A stretch of DNA of 48,100 nt from a candidate division WOR-1 bacterium RIFOXYB2_FULL_36_35 (GCA_001771505.1 MEUA01000034.1:1-48100), one strand, 5' to 3'. Positions 26,142-35,537 are shown, numbered from the stretch's first letter. Program-made: numbers and translations. Notes: a model not told the origin generated them from the sequence alone.

Positions 26142-27491
26142 ATGGTTGAGCTTAGTTTCCATCAAGAGATAAATCAAGAATTGCAACTTATGCTTTCCCC
26201 TAAGTTACTTGCCATGCTTCGCATTTTGGCCCTCCCTTATGTTGAGATAATAACAGAAATAGAAAAAGCCTCGGAAGAAAACCCTCTTGTTGAGATACAA
26301 TCCAACGAAAAGTTGATGGAATATCTTGAGTACCTGGGATCTAATAAAAAAATCAGGAAGCAGGTCGATTTTGATGAGTATCCGGGATTGGAGAATATAA
26401 AAAATACGCCTAAAAAACTGAAGGCTTTTTTATTGGATCAACTGAATTTAATTGATCTTGATGATAATAAATTTGATATTGGCCGTGAGATTATAGAAGA
26501 GATAGATGATCGCGGTTATATAAAAAATTATAATGAGGTTAGAGATAAAATCGTAAAAGATTTTAACGTCTCTTTTCATGTTGTAGATGAAGTTTTAAAA
26601 GTGATTCAGACATTTGAACCTGAAGGTGTTGGCGCTAGGGATTTTAAAGAGTGCTTGTTGTTACAGGTCCAGAATTTTGGGTTTGAATCTGATAAATTGC
26701 AAAAGCTTATAGAAAAAGTTATAAAAAATCATCTTGAAGAGATCTCAAAAAACAATGTTTCTAAAGTGGCGGAGATTTTGAGTATATCCCAAGAGGGGGT
26801 TTCCCAGGTAATGGATTTTATAAAAAAAAATCTCAATCCTAATCCGGGTTTAAATTTCGGAGATGAAGCGCAAAGAGTTATTCCATCTTTTTCCATAGAG
26901 GTTACGGAAAAAGGCGAAGAGGTAAAACTTGTTAATCTTGAAAAGGAATACGGTCCTAAAATAAATATATCTGAAGAGTATCAGAAAATGCTAAAAGATT
27001 CTAAGACGGATAAAGAAACAGTGAAATTTTTAAAAGATAAGCTTGAAAAAGCAAAAGAATTAATAGAAAACCTTCGCAAAAGAGGGGAGACCTCCCAATC
27101 AATTATGAATATAATTATAGAGGTGCAAAAAGGGTTTTTTAAAAAGGGGGCGCAAATGCTCCTTCCTTTGGCGCAAAAAGATTTGGCCGAAAGATTAGGC
27201 CTGCATCCTTCTACTATTTCTAGGGCATTATCTGGCAAATATGTGCAGACTCCAAAAGGACTTGTTCCGCTTAGTTTTCTCTGCCAAAGGGAGCTTAGCG
27301 GTTTTTCTCCTATGGCAATAAAGGGTAAAATTATAGAGATAGTTAAAAATGAAGACAAGAAAAACCCTTTAAGCGATAAAGAGATTTTAGAAACATTAAA
27401 AAAGCATTTTGTTGTTGTAGGTAGGCGAACCGTGGCTTCATATCGTAAGCAGCTTGGGATTTTATCGGCAGATGAGAGGATCTCTTTGTGA
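26142..27491 (+). CDS. rpoN: RNA polymerase sigma-54 factor
   Basis: RpoN directs polymerase to -24/-12 promoters and needs an AAA+ activator to open DNA. The 449-residue protein has the Gln/Leu-rich region I (QEINQELQLMLSPKLLAMLRIL), the core-binding domain (DIGREIIEEIDDRGYI, VGARDFKECLLLQ), a helix-turn-helix (DLAERLGLHPSTISRALSGKY) and the RpoN box (VGRRTVASYRKQLGI; the canonical start Ala is Val-Gly). The 4-base overlap with the downstream activator gene shows that the two are one unit. No -24/-12 promoter was found in front of the flagellar genes here. Confidence 0.96.
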   Translation: MVELSFHQEINQELQLMLSPKLLAMLRILALPYVEIITEIEKASEENPLVEIQSNEKLMEYLEYLGSNKKIRKQVDFDEYPGLENIKNTPKKLKAFLLDQLNLIDLDDNKFDIGREIIEEIDDRGYIKNYNEVRDKIVKDFNVSFHVVDEVLKVIQTFEPEGVGARDFKECLLLQVQNFGFESDKLQKLIEKVIKNHLEEISKNNVSKVAEILSISQEGVSQVMDFIKKNLNPNPGLNFGDEAQRVIPSFSIEVTEKGEEVKLVNLEKEYGPKINISEEYQKMLKDSKTDKETVKFLKDKLEKAKELIENLRKRGETSQSIMNIIIEVQKGFFKKGAQMLLPLAQKDLAERLGLHPSTISRALSGKYVQTPKGLVPLSFLCQRELSGFSPMAIKGKIIEIVKNEDKKNPLSDKEILETLKKHFVVVGRRTVASYRKQLGILSADERISL

Positions 27492-28870
27492 ATAAAAACG
27501 AGAAAAAAGCTGTTATTTTAATTGTAGATGATGAAAAGTCATTGCGTGATTCAATGCAGATGCTTTTATCTGATAATTATGAAGTTATTTTTGCTTCTCG
27601 GGGACTTGAAGCCATAGAAAAAGTTAAACAGTTTTTCCCTGATCTTGTATTGCTTGATATTCGACTGCCGGAGATTGACGGACTTGAAGTTTTGCGCCGT
27701 ATTAAAGATATAGATCCTGATCTTGATGTTGTTATGGTTACTGCCATGAATACCGTGCAGTATGCCGTTGATGCCATGAAGGCCGGAGCATATGATTATA
27801 TAACCAAGCCTTTTGATGTCGGGACAATCTCTTCTTTGATATCAAAAATTTTGGAGCAAAAAAAACTTAGAAATCAGAATATATTTTTGAAAGAGGAAGT
27901 GGATAAAAGATATCGATTTGAAAAGATGGTTGGGATAAGCCCTGAAATGCTGGAGCTGTTTTCAGTTATTTCTCAAATTTCAGAAAATGATTCGACGATT
28001 CTTATCTATGGGGAATCAGGGACGGGAAAGGAACTTGTTGCCCGCGCGATTCATAATCTTAGCAAACGGAGTAACAATCTTTTTGTCCCGGTAAATTGTG
28101 CGGCAATTCCTGAAAATCTTTTAGAATCAGAGCTTTTTGGGCATGAAAGAGGCTCTTTTACCGGGGCGGTCGAGAAAAAATTAGGCAAGTTTGAAATTGC
28201 TGATGGGGGAACCCTTTTCCTTGATGAAGTAAGCAGCCTTCCTTTGGCAATGCAGGCAAAGCTTTTAAGAGCCCTTCAGGAAAAGGAGATCGAACGGGTA
28301 GGCGGCCAACATCCTATTCCTGTTGATGCAAGAATTGTATCGGCGACAAATATAAATCTTTTGGAGGCTGTCAAAAAAAATGAATTTAGAAATGATTTGT
28401 ATTATAGATTAAATGTTATTCCTATAAATATTTCTCCTTTAAGGGAAAGGAGAGAAGATATTCCTGTTTTGTTAAAACATTTTCTTGATTTTTATAACGT
28501 TGAGTTCGGTAAAAAAATCAAAGGGTTTTCCGTCGATTGTGAAGATGCTTTAATAAGTTATGATTGGCCCGGCAATGTAAGGGAATTGCAAAACCTTATT
28601 GAGCGTTTGGTCGTTTTATCAAAAGATGATGTAATCTTGGAAGAAAAACTTCCTTTAGAGATTAGACAGGCGGGGGGAGACGGGTTTATAGAAATAGATC
28701 CTGGCCTTGACACTATGAATCTTCGTTTGGCTTCCATGAAATTTGAGTCGGAGTTTATTAAAAAGGCGTTGGAAAAAGTTGGAGGGAGAAAAAATAAAGC
28801 GGCCGAGCTTTTGGGGATTCATCGTAATACTCTTATTCAAATTGAAAAAAAATTAAAAAAACAAAATTGA
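27488..28870 (+). CDS. Sigma-54-dependent response regulator, NtrC family
   Basis: The 460-residue protein has a receiver domain (about 8-122; phospho-acceptor Asp in LVLLDIRLPEIDGLEVL, switch Lys in ITKPF), an AAA+ domain (Walker A GESGTGKE; sigma-54 contact loop GSFTGA in place of the usual GAFTGA; Walker B GGTLFLDEV), and a Fis-type helix-turn-helix (NKAAELLGIHRNTLIQIEKKL). The GTG start overlaps rpoN by 4 bases. No cognate kinase is adjacent. The tight pairing with rpoN suggests it is the main sigma-54 activator of this organism, perhaps for flagella as in FlgR/FleQ systems, which is inference. Confidence 0.94.
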   Translation: MNKNEKKAVILIVDDEKSLRDSMQMLLSDNYEVIFASRGLEAIEKVKQFFPDLVLLDIRLPEIDGLEVLRRIKDIDPDLDVVMVTAMNTVQYAVDAMKAGAYDYITKPFDVGTISSLISKILEQKKLRNQNIFLKEEVDKRYRFEKMVGISPEMLELFSVISQISENDSTILIYGESGTGKELVARAIHNLSKRSNNLFVPVNCAAIPENLLESELFGHERGSFTGAVEKKLGKFEIADGGTLFLDEVSSLPLAMQAKLLRALQEKEIERVGGQHPIPVDARIVSATNINLLEAVKKNEFRNDLYYRLNVIPINISPLRERREDIPVLLKHFLDFYNVEFGKKIKGFSVDCEDALISYDWPGNVRELQNLIERLVVLSKDDVILEEKLPLEIRQAGGDGFIEIDPGLDTMNLRLASMKFESEFIKKALEKVGGRKNKAAELLGIHRNTLIQIEKKLKKQN

Positions 28871-28902
28871 TCCTATCTAAGAATTATGTTAGCATTTAGA
28901 AA

Positions 28903-29160
28903 ATGAAGGAGATTTCTTTTTGTTCCCATGCACAAGAAAAATTCAAAATACTAGAAGAGCATGGGTTTTCTGTTAGCAAAGAAAAAGTATTGGATGTTAT
29001 TAAAAAACCTGATAAAAAAGAAAAAGGATTTAAAGATAGATTCATAGCTCAAAAAGCCATAGACTTTAAGCATGTTTTAAGAGTTGTTTATGAAGAAAAA
29101 GACAATTTAATAGTAATAATTACTTTTTATCCAGGGAGGCGAAGTTATTATGAAGGTTAG
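28903..29160 (+). CDS. DUF4258 protein, likely toxin
   Basis: This 85-residue basic protein has the DUF4258 pattern: an N-terminal SHAQEKFKILEEHGFSVSKEKV helix, then FKHVLRVVYEEKDNLIVIITFYPGRR. The family belongs to the RelE/BrnT-like RNase fold and is usually paired with a DUF2283 gene, as here (11-base overlap). A weak promoter, TTGATC then 17 bases then TAGCAT, ends 7 bases before the ATG. Toxin activity is inferred from the pairing. Confidence 0.72.
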   Translation: MKEISFCSHAQEKFKILEEHGFSVSKEKVLDVIKKPDKKEKGFKDRFIAQKAIDFKHVLRVVYEEKDNLIVIITFYPGRRSYYEG

Positions 29161-29362
29161 ATATAATAGGGAAGCGGACATTGCTACACTTGAACTTAAT
29201 TCAAAAAAAATTGATCATGCTCAAGAAGCTCAAAATATTATTATACATTTTTCAAAAGATGACGAGCCCGTCCTACTTGAAATATTAAATGCAAGCGAAT
29301 TTTTGACTGGGATAACAAAAGCAACTATTCGTTCGACAAAAGAAAAAGCTGTTAAGCTTTAG
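29150..29362 (+). CDS. DUF2283 protein, likely antitoxin
   Basis: The 70-residue protein starts MKVRYNREADIATLELN and contains the DUF2283 core (IIIHFSKDDEPVLLEILNASEFL). These small proteins regularly accompany DUF4258 genes. The start overlaps the DUF4258 end by 11 bases with a GGGAGG ribosome-binding site inside the upstream gene. An antitoxin role is inferred from this arrangement. Confidence 0.75.
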   Translation: MKVRYNREADIATLELNSKKIDHAQEAQNIIIHFSKDDEPVLLEILNASEFLTGITKATIRSTKEKAVKL

Positions 29363-29375
29363 AAGCCTCAACTGG

Positions 29376-29405
29376 TTGAATGATTGTTGTTGTACGGAGT
29401 ATAAT
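29376..29405 (+). promoter_or_regulatory. ahcY promoter
   Basis: A -35 TTGAAT (29376-29381), an 18-base spacer and a perfect -10 TATAAT (29400-29405), 32 bases before the ahcY ATG. The same -35 hexamer is used by the AbrB-PIN promoter. No SAH riboswitch-like fold is seen in the short leader. Confidence 0.6.
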
Positions 29406-29407
29406 AA

Positions 29408-30697
<1,290 letters not shown>

Positions 30698-30702
30698 TAT
30701 AA

Positions 30703-30726
30703 ACCCAGATTATTCATAATCGGGGT
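30703..30726. repeat. Dispersed palindrome after ahcY
   Basis: ACCCAGATTAT-TC-ATAATCGGGGT with one mismatch. The sequence that follows (AAAGAGAATAGG) recurs after the copy at 35312-35366, so the repeated unit is longer than the palindrome itself. There is no T-run. Confidence 0.7.
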
Positions 30727-30783
30727 AAAGAGAATAGGGAAAAAGGGCAACTTAGAAGGAGTAGGTTTTGATAAAGGTGACTG

Positions 30784-31062
30784 ATGTATAATATGGCAGA
30801 TGATAGACTTATAGAAGCTATAGAGAGTATCCGCAGGGACAGAAAAGATCCTCTACGCTATATCTTTTTTACCTTTTTAAATGGTATAGCTTATGGTTTT
30901 GGCATAGGCATAGGAATGACGGTTATTCTTGGATTTATCTTGTTTGTTTTGACTCATGTTATTTCTGGCATGGTAGATATCCCTTTAATAGGACATTATT
31001 TTAATGAACTTGGAAAGATAATAGAATCTTATAGCGTCCAGAATGCTATAATAAGAAGATAG
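30784..31062 (+). CDS. DUF5665 membrane protein
   Basis: This 92-residue protein has a short polar N terminus (DRLIEAIESIRRDRKDPLR), then two hydrophobic segments (FFTFLNGIAYGFGIGIGMTVILGFILFVL region, about 28-58), and the family's IPLIGHYFNELGKIIE. The pattern fits DUF5665, small inner-membrane proteins of unknown role. The stop is immediately followed by the lspA ATG, so it is in an operon with lspA, lgt and the pseudouridine synthase. AAGGTGA precedes the ATG. Confidence 0.72.
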   Translation: MYNMADDRLIEAIESIRRDRKDPLRYIFFTFLNGIAYGFGIGIGMTVILGFILFVLTHVISGMVDIPLIGHYFNELGKIIESYSVQNAIIRR

Positions 31063-31494
31063 ATGCAATTTTTTATTATAACAGCGTCAGTTCTTTTATT
31101 TGATCAGTTTTCGAAATTTCTTGTTCATCGCTTTATGTTTGTAAACCAAAGCATTCCAATCATAGAAAATATTTTGCATTTAACTTACGTTCAAAACAGT
31201 GGGGCTGCTTTTGGTTTGTTTAGAGGTAAGATTTTATTTCTTTTAATAACGGGAGTACTGGTTATTGCCGCGATTTTTTATTTTCATGAGCGGCTAAGAT
31301 TTGATGATCATCTTCAAACGCCTCTTGCTCTTCTTTTGGGTGGGAGTCTTGGCAATATGTCAGACAGGGTTTTTCGCCGTTATGTAGTCGATTTTATCGA
31401 TTTTAGAATATGGCCAGTTTTTAATGTCGCGGATGTTATGATTAATGTGGCGGTCTTTTTTATAATTTTTATTGTTCTTAAGGAGGGAAAATGA
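31063..31494 (+). CDS. lspA: Lipoprotein signal peptidase (signal peptidase II)
   Basis: LspA cleaves the signal peptide of prolipoproteins after lipid attachment. The 143-residue protein has four membrane segments and the conserved blocks FDQFSKFLV, QNSGAAFGLF, GGSLGNMSDRVFRRYVVDFI and the second catalytic aspartate in FNVADVMIN. It begins directly at the DUF5665 stop codon and is followed by lgt, which acts one step earlier on the same substrates. Confidence 0.96.
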   Translation: MQFFIITASVLLFDQFSKFLVHRFMFVNQSIPIIENILHLTYVQNSGAAFGLFRGKILFLLITGVLVIAAIFYFHERLRFDDHLQTPLALLLGGSLGNMSDRVFRRYVVDFIDFRIWPVFNVADVMINVAVFFIIFIVLKEGK

Positions 31495-31495
31495 C

Positions 31496-32233
31496 GTGCA
31501 TCCAATTTTGCTTAAAATAGGCAGTATGACTATTTATTCTTATGGATTTATGTTGGCGCTAGGTTTTTTAGCCAGTATTATCCTTGCTTGTTTTTTGGCG
31601 CGTAAGATATCTATTAAGCCAGAAAATATTTTAGATGTTGCAATGTTTGTTTTTATTGGGGCAATTATCGGCGCCCGTACTTTTTATGTAATATTCTTTT
31701 GGTATGAAATTAGAAACCCATGGGAAGCTTTTATGATATGGAACGGCGGTCTTATATTTTATGGCGGTCTTGTTTTTGGCCTTTTAGGGCTCATTTGGGC
31801 GTGTAAGATATTTAAAATTTCAGTTATGGACATGCTTGATATTGCAACTCCTGCCACTTTTTTGGGATACGCAATCGGAAGAATAGGTTGTTTTTTAAAC
31901 GGATGTTGTTATGGTGTAAAATGTTCTCTCCCTTGGGCTGTAGAGTTTCCTCATCTTTTAGAGCTTCGTCATCCTACTCAGATTTATGCCTCTATTTCTG
32001 GTTTTATTATAATGGGTATTTTGTTGTTTTTGTTTTATAGAAGAAAGTTTCAGGGACAGATTTTTGCTCTGGGAATCATTTTTTATCCTTCTTACAGGTT
32101 TTTAATAGATTTTATAAGGGATAATACACGCTATTTATTTGGTTTAACAAATGCCCAAATAGGATCAATTTTTATTATTATTTTCGGTCTTATACTTTAT
32201 GGAATATTTAGTAGACGCGTCGAAATTAAATAG
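31496..32233 (+). CDS. lgt: Prolipoprotein diacylglyceryl transferase
   Basis: Lgt transfers diacylglycerol from phosphatidylglycerol to the lipobox cysteine. Seven hydrophobic segments are visible, along with the Lgt signature region GRIGCFLNGCCYG (usually GRxGNFxN) and the downstream HPTQIYAS motif. The GTG at 31496 is chosen because AGGAGGG lies 9 bases upstream; a TTG at 31472 in the same frame lies inside lspA. The end overlaps the next gene by 35 bases. Confidence 0.95.
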   Translation: MHPILLKIGSMTIYSYGFMLALGFLASIILACFLARKISIKPENILDVAMFVFIGAIIGARTFYVIFFWYEIRNPWEAFMIWNGGLIFYGGLVFGLLGLIWACKIFKISVMDMLDIATPATFLGYAIGRIGCFLNGCCYGVKCSLPWAVEFPHLLELRHPTQIYASISGFIIMGILLFLFYRRKFQGQIFALGIIFYPSYRFLIDFIRDNTRYLFGLTNAQIGSIFIIIFGLILYGIFSRRVEIK

Positions 32234-33107
32234 ACGGCTTGACATTTTTGTTTCGTCCTTGGATGTTGGGCTTTCAAGATCTCAGGCTTGCAATTTAATA
32301 AGAAACAATGACATTTTGGTAAATGACAAGGCTTCTAGACCTTCCTATAAATTAAAAATAAATGACAAAGTATCTGTCAATATTCCCAGGCCAAAAGAAC
32401 TGAAGACTGGAGCAGAAGATATCTCTTTAGATATTATTTATGAAGATTCAGATATTATTGTTATAAATAAACCTCGCGGGATGGTTGTTCATCCTGGAGC
32501 TGGCAATTATTCCGGGACTTTGGTTAATGCTTTACTTTATCATTGTAAAGATTTATCGGGAATAGGAGGTGTTTTGAGACCGGGAATTGTCCACAGACTT
32601 GATAAAGATACGTCAGGCGTTATTATTGCGGCAAAAAGTGACGAGGCCCATAAAGCTTTAAGCCGTCAATTTAAAAACAGGACAATTAAAAAGATTTATT
32701 TAGCTTTGGTTAAAGGGATCGTTAAAGAAGATTCAGGAGTTATAGATGTACCTATAGGAAGGCATCCCGTGAATAGGAAAAAGATGGATGTGGCAAGTCC
32801 ACAAAAAAAGCAAAGATTTCGGAAGGCTATTACACATTATAAAGTTATTAAAAAATTTAAAGATGTTACTTTGCTTGAGATTGAACCTAAGACGGGGAGA
32901 ACTCATCAGATAAGAGTTCATTTGGCAAGTATCGGACATCCGGTTGTTGGCGATGTTTTGTATGGAGGTTCAAAGTATAAGGCTCAAAGTACGGAAAAAA
33001 GCGGGCAGTTGTTGCATGCCAAGAGTATTAGGTTCATGCATCCAACAACTGGAAAATATGTTGAGTTTGAGGCAGACGTTCCTGAAGACATGAAAAGTTA
33101 TTTATGA
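32199..33107 (+). CDS. rluD: RluD-type 23S rRNA pseudouridine synthase
   Basis: The 302-residue protein has an N-terminal S4 RNA-binding domain (about residues 8-68) and a pseudouridine synthase domain with the catalytic Asp in GIVHRLDKDTSGVI, plus NKPRGMVVHPG and GRTHQIRVHLASIGHP. This is the RluA/RluD group; RluD modifies helix 69 of 23S rRNA, but the exact site here is not certain. It overlaps lgt by 35 bases and ends the DUF5665-lspA-lgt operon, an order common in many bacteria. Confidence 0.92.
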   Translation: MEYLVDASKLNRRLDIFVSSLDVGLSRSQACNLIRNNDILVNDKASRPSYKLKINDKVSVNIPRPKELKTGAEDISLDIIYEDSDIIVINKPRGMVVHPGAGNYSGTLVNALLYHCKDLSGIGGVLRPGIVHRLDKDTSGVIIAAKSDEAHKALSRQFKNRTIKKIYLALVKGIVKEDSGVIDVPIGRHPVNRKKMDVASPQKKQRFRKAITHYKVIKKFKDVTLLEIEPKTGRTHQIRVHLASIGHPVVGDVLYGGSKYKAQSTEKSGQLLHAKSIRFMHPTTGKYVEFEADVPEDMKSYL

Positions 33108-33177
33108 CTCAAATAGTAGCAATTTCCATCTGTCAAAAAAACGGTGCAGGCCGTAATCTGTGTGTATTGTTTTTTGT

Positions 33178-33345
33178 TTAAAATATTATAAACGATGACA
33201 AGAATCCTATTGCAGATGGGAATAGAACCAAAAGTGATTGCTCTCCTCCCATATCAATGCCGGTTACCTTGAAACTTGTATAGACCGCTAACCCGATCAG
33301 CAAACTTACCCCACTCCCTTTTAATATTCTTTTTATGATGATCAT
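33178..33345 (-). CDS. Small two-helix membrane protein
   Basis: This 55-codon frame on the minus strand reads MIIIKRILKGSGVSLLIGLA at its start, then a short loop (KVTGIDMGGEQS) and a second hydrophobic stretch (LLVLFPSAIGFLSSFIIF). The ATG is preceded by AGGAG at 9 bases. Two membrane segments joined by a polar loop are predicted by eye. I do not recognise the family. It is convergent with the pseudouridine synthase gene. Composition and ribosome-binding site argue that it is real; no homologue check was possible. Confidence 0.6.
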   Translation of the reverse strand: MIIIKRILKGSGVSLLIGLAVYTSFKVTGIDMGGEQSLLVLFPSAIGFLSSFIIF

Positions 33346-33495
33346 TTTAATCATCTCCTATATTTATATCGGGGGGCTATTTTGGAAATTTCAGGTTAAA
33401 TGATAATATATTGATGAAGGGAGAGCGCCAGGAAGGGCTAGAAAAGTGAGGAATGTGCCCCGATATGGGGTTAAAGAGAGGAAAAAAAACAATAG

Positions 33496-33583
33496 GGGTC
33501 TGTTGCATAATGGTCATTCCCGTGTGGCTCCCCGCTTTCGTGGGGATGACAAATTGCAAAAACTGCTATTATGCAACAAGCCC
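33496..33583. mobile_element. 88-bp miniature inverted-repeat element in the coaX leader
   Basis: A second copy of the 7656-7774 element, in the opposite orientation. Ends are GGGTCTGTTGCATAAT and ATTATGCAACAAGCCC, with flanking 5-base target duplications AATAG (33491-33495 and 33584-33588). It is 31 bases shorter than the first copy, having lost most of one internal hairpin. Its right end lies 24 bases before the coaX ATG. A decayed palindrome (CCCCGATATGGGG, 33459-33470) lies upstream. Confidence 0.87.
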
Positions 33584-33607
33584 AATAGGGGTTATAGGAG
33601 ATTAGAA

Positions 33608-34330
33608 ATGATAAGCAGGGAGAAAGCCATAAAAATTAAGGCGCTTGCGATTGATATCGGAAACAGTTCTACCGCTTTTGGATTGTTTGAAGGTGAGCGG
33701 CTAAAAAAGCGTTGGATTTGTGATACAAAAAAACTTAAAAAAGCTGATTTGAAAATTTTTAAGGATTGCAAAGTTGTTGTCTCTTCTGTTGTTCCATCTG
33801 TTGATAAGCTTATAAAAAAGATTTTATCAGGGGCAAGATTTATTGATCCTTCCAAGTTTGATTTATTAAAAATTAAAATTAGAAATAAAAAAGAAATCGG
33901 AGCGGATAGGGTTGTTAACGCTTATGCGGCAAAAAAACTGTATGGATATCCTGTCATAGTTGTGGATTTTGGCACGGCAACTACCTTTGATGTCGTTTCA
34001 AGTAAAGGTGAATACATTGGAGGCTCTATAGTTTCGGGCATTCGAATGACCTGCGATGCGCTTTCTGAAAAGACGGCAAAACTTCCTAATATTACAATCA
34101 AGCCCCCCAAAAAAATAATTGGTGGTTCAACTGTTGAGGCGATGAGATCCGGAATTTTATATGGCTATGTATCTCTTGTTGAAGGAATGATTGCAAGGCT
34201 TCAAAAAGAGATGGGCGTAAAAGTAAAAGTTGTCGCAACAGGCGGTTATGCAAAATTAATTGCGCAATATGCTAAAGGGATAGATGTTGTTGATATGAAC
34301 TTAACGCTTAAGGGGTTGTCTCTAGTGTAG
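33608..34330 (+). CDS. coaX: Type III pantothenate kinase
   Basis: CoaX phosphorylates pantothenate, the first step of coenzyme A synthesis, using an ASKHA fold. The roughly 240-residue protein has the phosphate loops IDIGNSSTAFGLFEG and VDFGTATTFDVV, the GADRVVNAYAA segment and IGGSIVSGIRM (the family usually has GAIxPG). The frame is open from 33446, but the added N terminus is just translated transposon. The ATG at 33608 with AGGAG 8 bases upstream is the natural start. Its end overlaps the convergent lipoprotein gene by 23 bases. Confidence 0.92.
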   Translation: MISREKAIKIKALAIDIGNSSTAFGLFEGERLKKRWICDTKKLKKADLKIFKDCKVVVSSVVPSVDKLIKKILSGARFIDPSKFDLLKIKIRNKKEIGADRVVNAYAAKKLYGYPVIVVDFGTATTFDVVSSKGEYIGGSIVSGIRMTCDALSEKTAKLPNITIKPPKKIIGGSTVEAMRSGILYGYVSLVEGMIARLQKEMGVKVKVVATGGYAKLIAQYAKGIDVVDMNLTLKGLSLV

Positions 34331-35084
34331 GGTATGAAATTATTAGCGAGAGATAAGAGGCGTTGTAGTCATTAAAATAAAAAGTTATCCCTAATCCTGA
34401 AGGGGTTTGTTCTTTTTTAATCGGTTGGGTGCAGAAAGGTGTTTTTAAGAGTAAAGATTGTGGTTCCCAGATCCCACCAATAGGATTATTTTCCATATCA
34501 ATAAATGCAAAAGCTACTTCACCTATATTTTCATCAGAAGTGATACTATTTCCTACTCCATCTACAAATCCAATTAAACTAAGGCAAGCTTTCTCGCCAG
34601 AAGAAAGATGTCCAATTATATCCTGCGGGTAACCGTAAAATATGCCAACATTTCCTGTTTGGCTTGGGTTGTTTCCCCAGAAAGAGGTATTGTGTGTATC
34701 TGGATTAGTTGGAGAAGTTCCACAACTTTTACCAAATGAATCGCAAATCCATGTCCAATTTTTTGATTCCCATACAGTGGTTAAATCTGGTTGAGGTGTT
34801 GGAGTAATCATTGGAGATGGTGTTGGCTCAGTTGGGAGTGTCGGAGTTGGAGTAATTATTGGAGATGGTGTTGGCTCAGTTGGGAGCGTTGGTGTTGGGG
34901 TAATTGTTGGAGTAGCTTCTGGAGCTAGAGGATCTAAAACAATATTGCTGTTGCTTTCGCAATTGATCAATGATGCAACTAAAAATAATAATATAATATT
35001 ATTCGATTTATTAAATCCAATGTTCCTGTGTAGAATTAAATTTGATTCTCTTCTATGACAAGTTGGGGCTGTTATTGGTCTCAT
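34308..35084 (-). CDS. Putative lipoprotein with Pro/Thr-rich linker
   Basis: Near residue 28-42 there is a hydrophobic stretch ending LFLVASLINCESN, which resembles a lipoprotein signal with Cys42 (Asn at -1 is atypical). Then comes a linker of repeated TPTPTLPTEPTPSP units and a C-terminal domain of about 150 residues with four Cys (WICDSFGKSCG, EKACLS, TPFCTQP) that I do not recognise. The N-terminal 27 residues before the hydrophobic stretch are unusual for a signal peptide and no ribosome-binding site precedes the ATG, so the true start may be further in. Function unknown; probably surface-anchored. Confidence 0.6.
   Translation of the reverse strand: MRPITAPTCHRRESNLILHRNIGFNKSNNIILLFLVASLINCESNSNIVLDPLAPEATPTITPTPTLPTEPTPSPIITPTPTLPTEPTPSPMITPTPQPDLTTVWESKNWTWICDSFGKSCGTSPTNPDTHNTSFWGNNPSQTGNVGIFYGYPQDIIGHLSSGEKACLSLIGFVDGVGNSITSDENIGEVAFAFIDMENNPIGGIWEPQSLLLKTPFCTQPIKKEQTPSGLGITFYFNDYNASYLSLIISYPTLETTP
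34802..34915. repeat. 48-bp tandem repeat, about 2.3 copies
   Basis: Units start at 34802 and 34850, with a partial third copy from 34898. The period of 48 bases encodes the 16-residue Pro/Thr unit of the linker above without a frame change. Such units commonly vary in number between strains. Confidence 0.85.
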
Positions 35085-35116
35085 GAATAATTATCGAAAA
35101 AGAGTGAGAGAATTTC

Positions 35117-35190
35117 ACCCCGATTATTCATACCTAAGGATTCTCTCAACAACCTACTAGAATTCTGTTCATCCATGAATAATCGGGGTT
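35117..35190. repeat. Split palindrome: 15-base arms around 43 bases
   Basis: ACCCCGATTATTCAT (35117-35131) and its exact reverse complement (35175-35189) are separated by 43 bases that have no resemblance to other copies. This looks like the dispersed palindrome enlarged at its centre. The gap between the lipoprotein gene and the caspase-like gene (35085-35402) holds this and the next repeat and no gene. Confidence 0.75.
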
Positions 35191-35311
35191 CAAGTAATTT
35201 TAAAACAGCCCAGGTTTTATCCTTATTTTCTGCAATCTCATCTTAAAATTTTCGATAGATATATGTGATAACAAGGGAAAGGCATGACTTGTAGAGTGAA
35301 AAAAAACGATG

Positions 35312-35366
35312 AACCCCGATTGTTTACTGTAAAACTAAAAACTAACCCGACTATCATAATCGGGGT
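35312..35366. repeat. Split palindrome with long loop
   Basis: AACCCCGATT (35312-35321) pairs with AATCGGGGT (35358-35366) across a loop of about 36 bases. The 3' flank AAAAGAGAATAGG matches the flank of the copy after ahcY. Confidence 0.65.
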
Positions 35367-35402
35367 AAAAGAGAATAGGCTTTGAATGTGAGGAGATTTT
35401 AA

Positions 35403-35537
35403 GTGGTAAAAATATCTCAATTTGGACAGAAGGCCCCTTTAAAAAGAATAAAAGAGATAATCCTTGGACAAGCTTCCCCTAAAAAAAAAGATTATTATGC
35501 GCAATTATCCAGAGCTGGTTTTGAAAAAAATCGATAA
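35403..35537 (+). CDS. 5' fragment of the caspase-like gene in a different frame
   Basis: A 44-codon frame begins with GTG 7 bases after GAGGAG, the best initiation site in front of the caspase-like gene. It reads VKISQFGQKAPLKRIKEIIL, then YYAQLSRAGFEKNR and stops. At an A7 run (35524-35530) a shift of -1 joins it to the long frame as GFEKKSINKLWEAN. The two frames overlap only between 35525 and 35537, exactly across this run. I read it as the true N terminus of the next protein; it could also be a short separate peptide. Confidence 0.55.
   Translation: MVKISQFGQKAPLKRIKEIILGQASPKKKDYYAQLSRAGFEKNR
35524..35530 (+). other. A7 run: programmed -1 frameshift site or indel
   Basis: In the frame of the 5' fragment this reads GAA AAA AAT, so A AAA AAT fits the X XXY YYZ slippery pattern. 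A GGGAGG lies about 16 bases downstream (35547-35552), on the 3' side. A lost or gained A would give the same picture. Confidence 0.45.

Noticed and set aside
33446-33607. N-terminal extension of coaX (54 extra codons)
   Set aside because: It translates the transposon copy and its flank; the ATG at 33608 has a proper ribosome-binding site and matches the family start.
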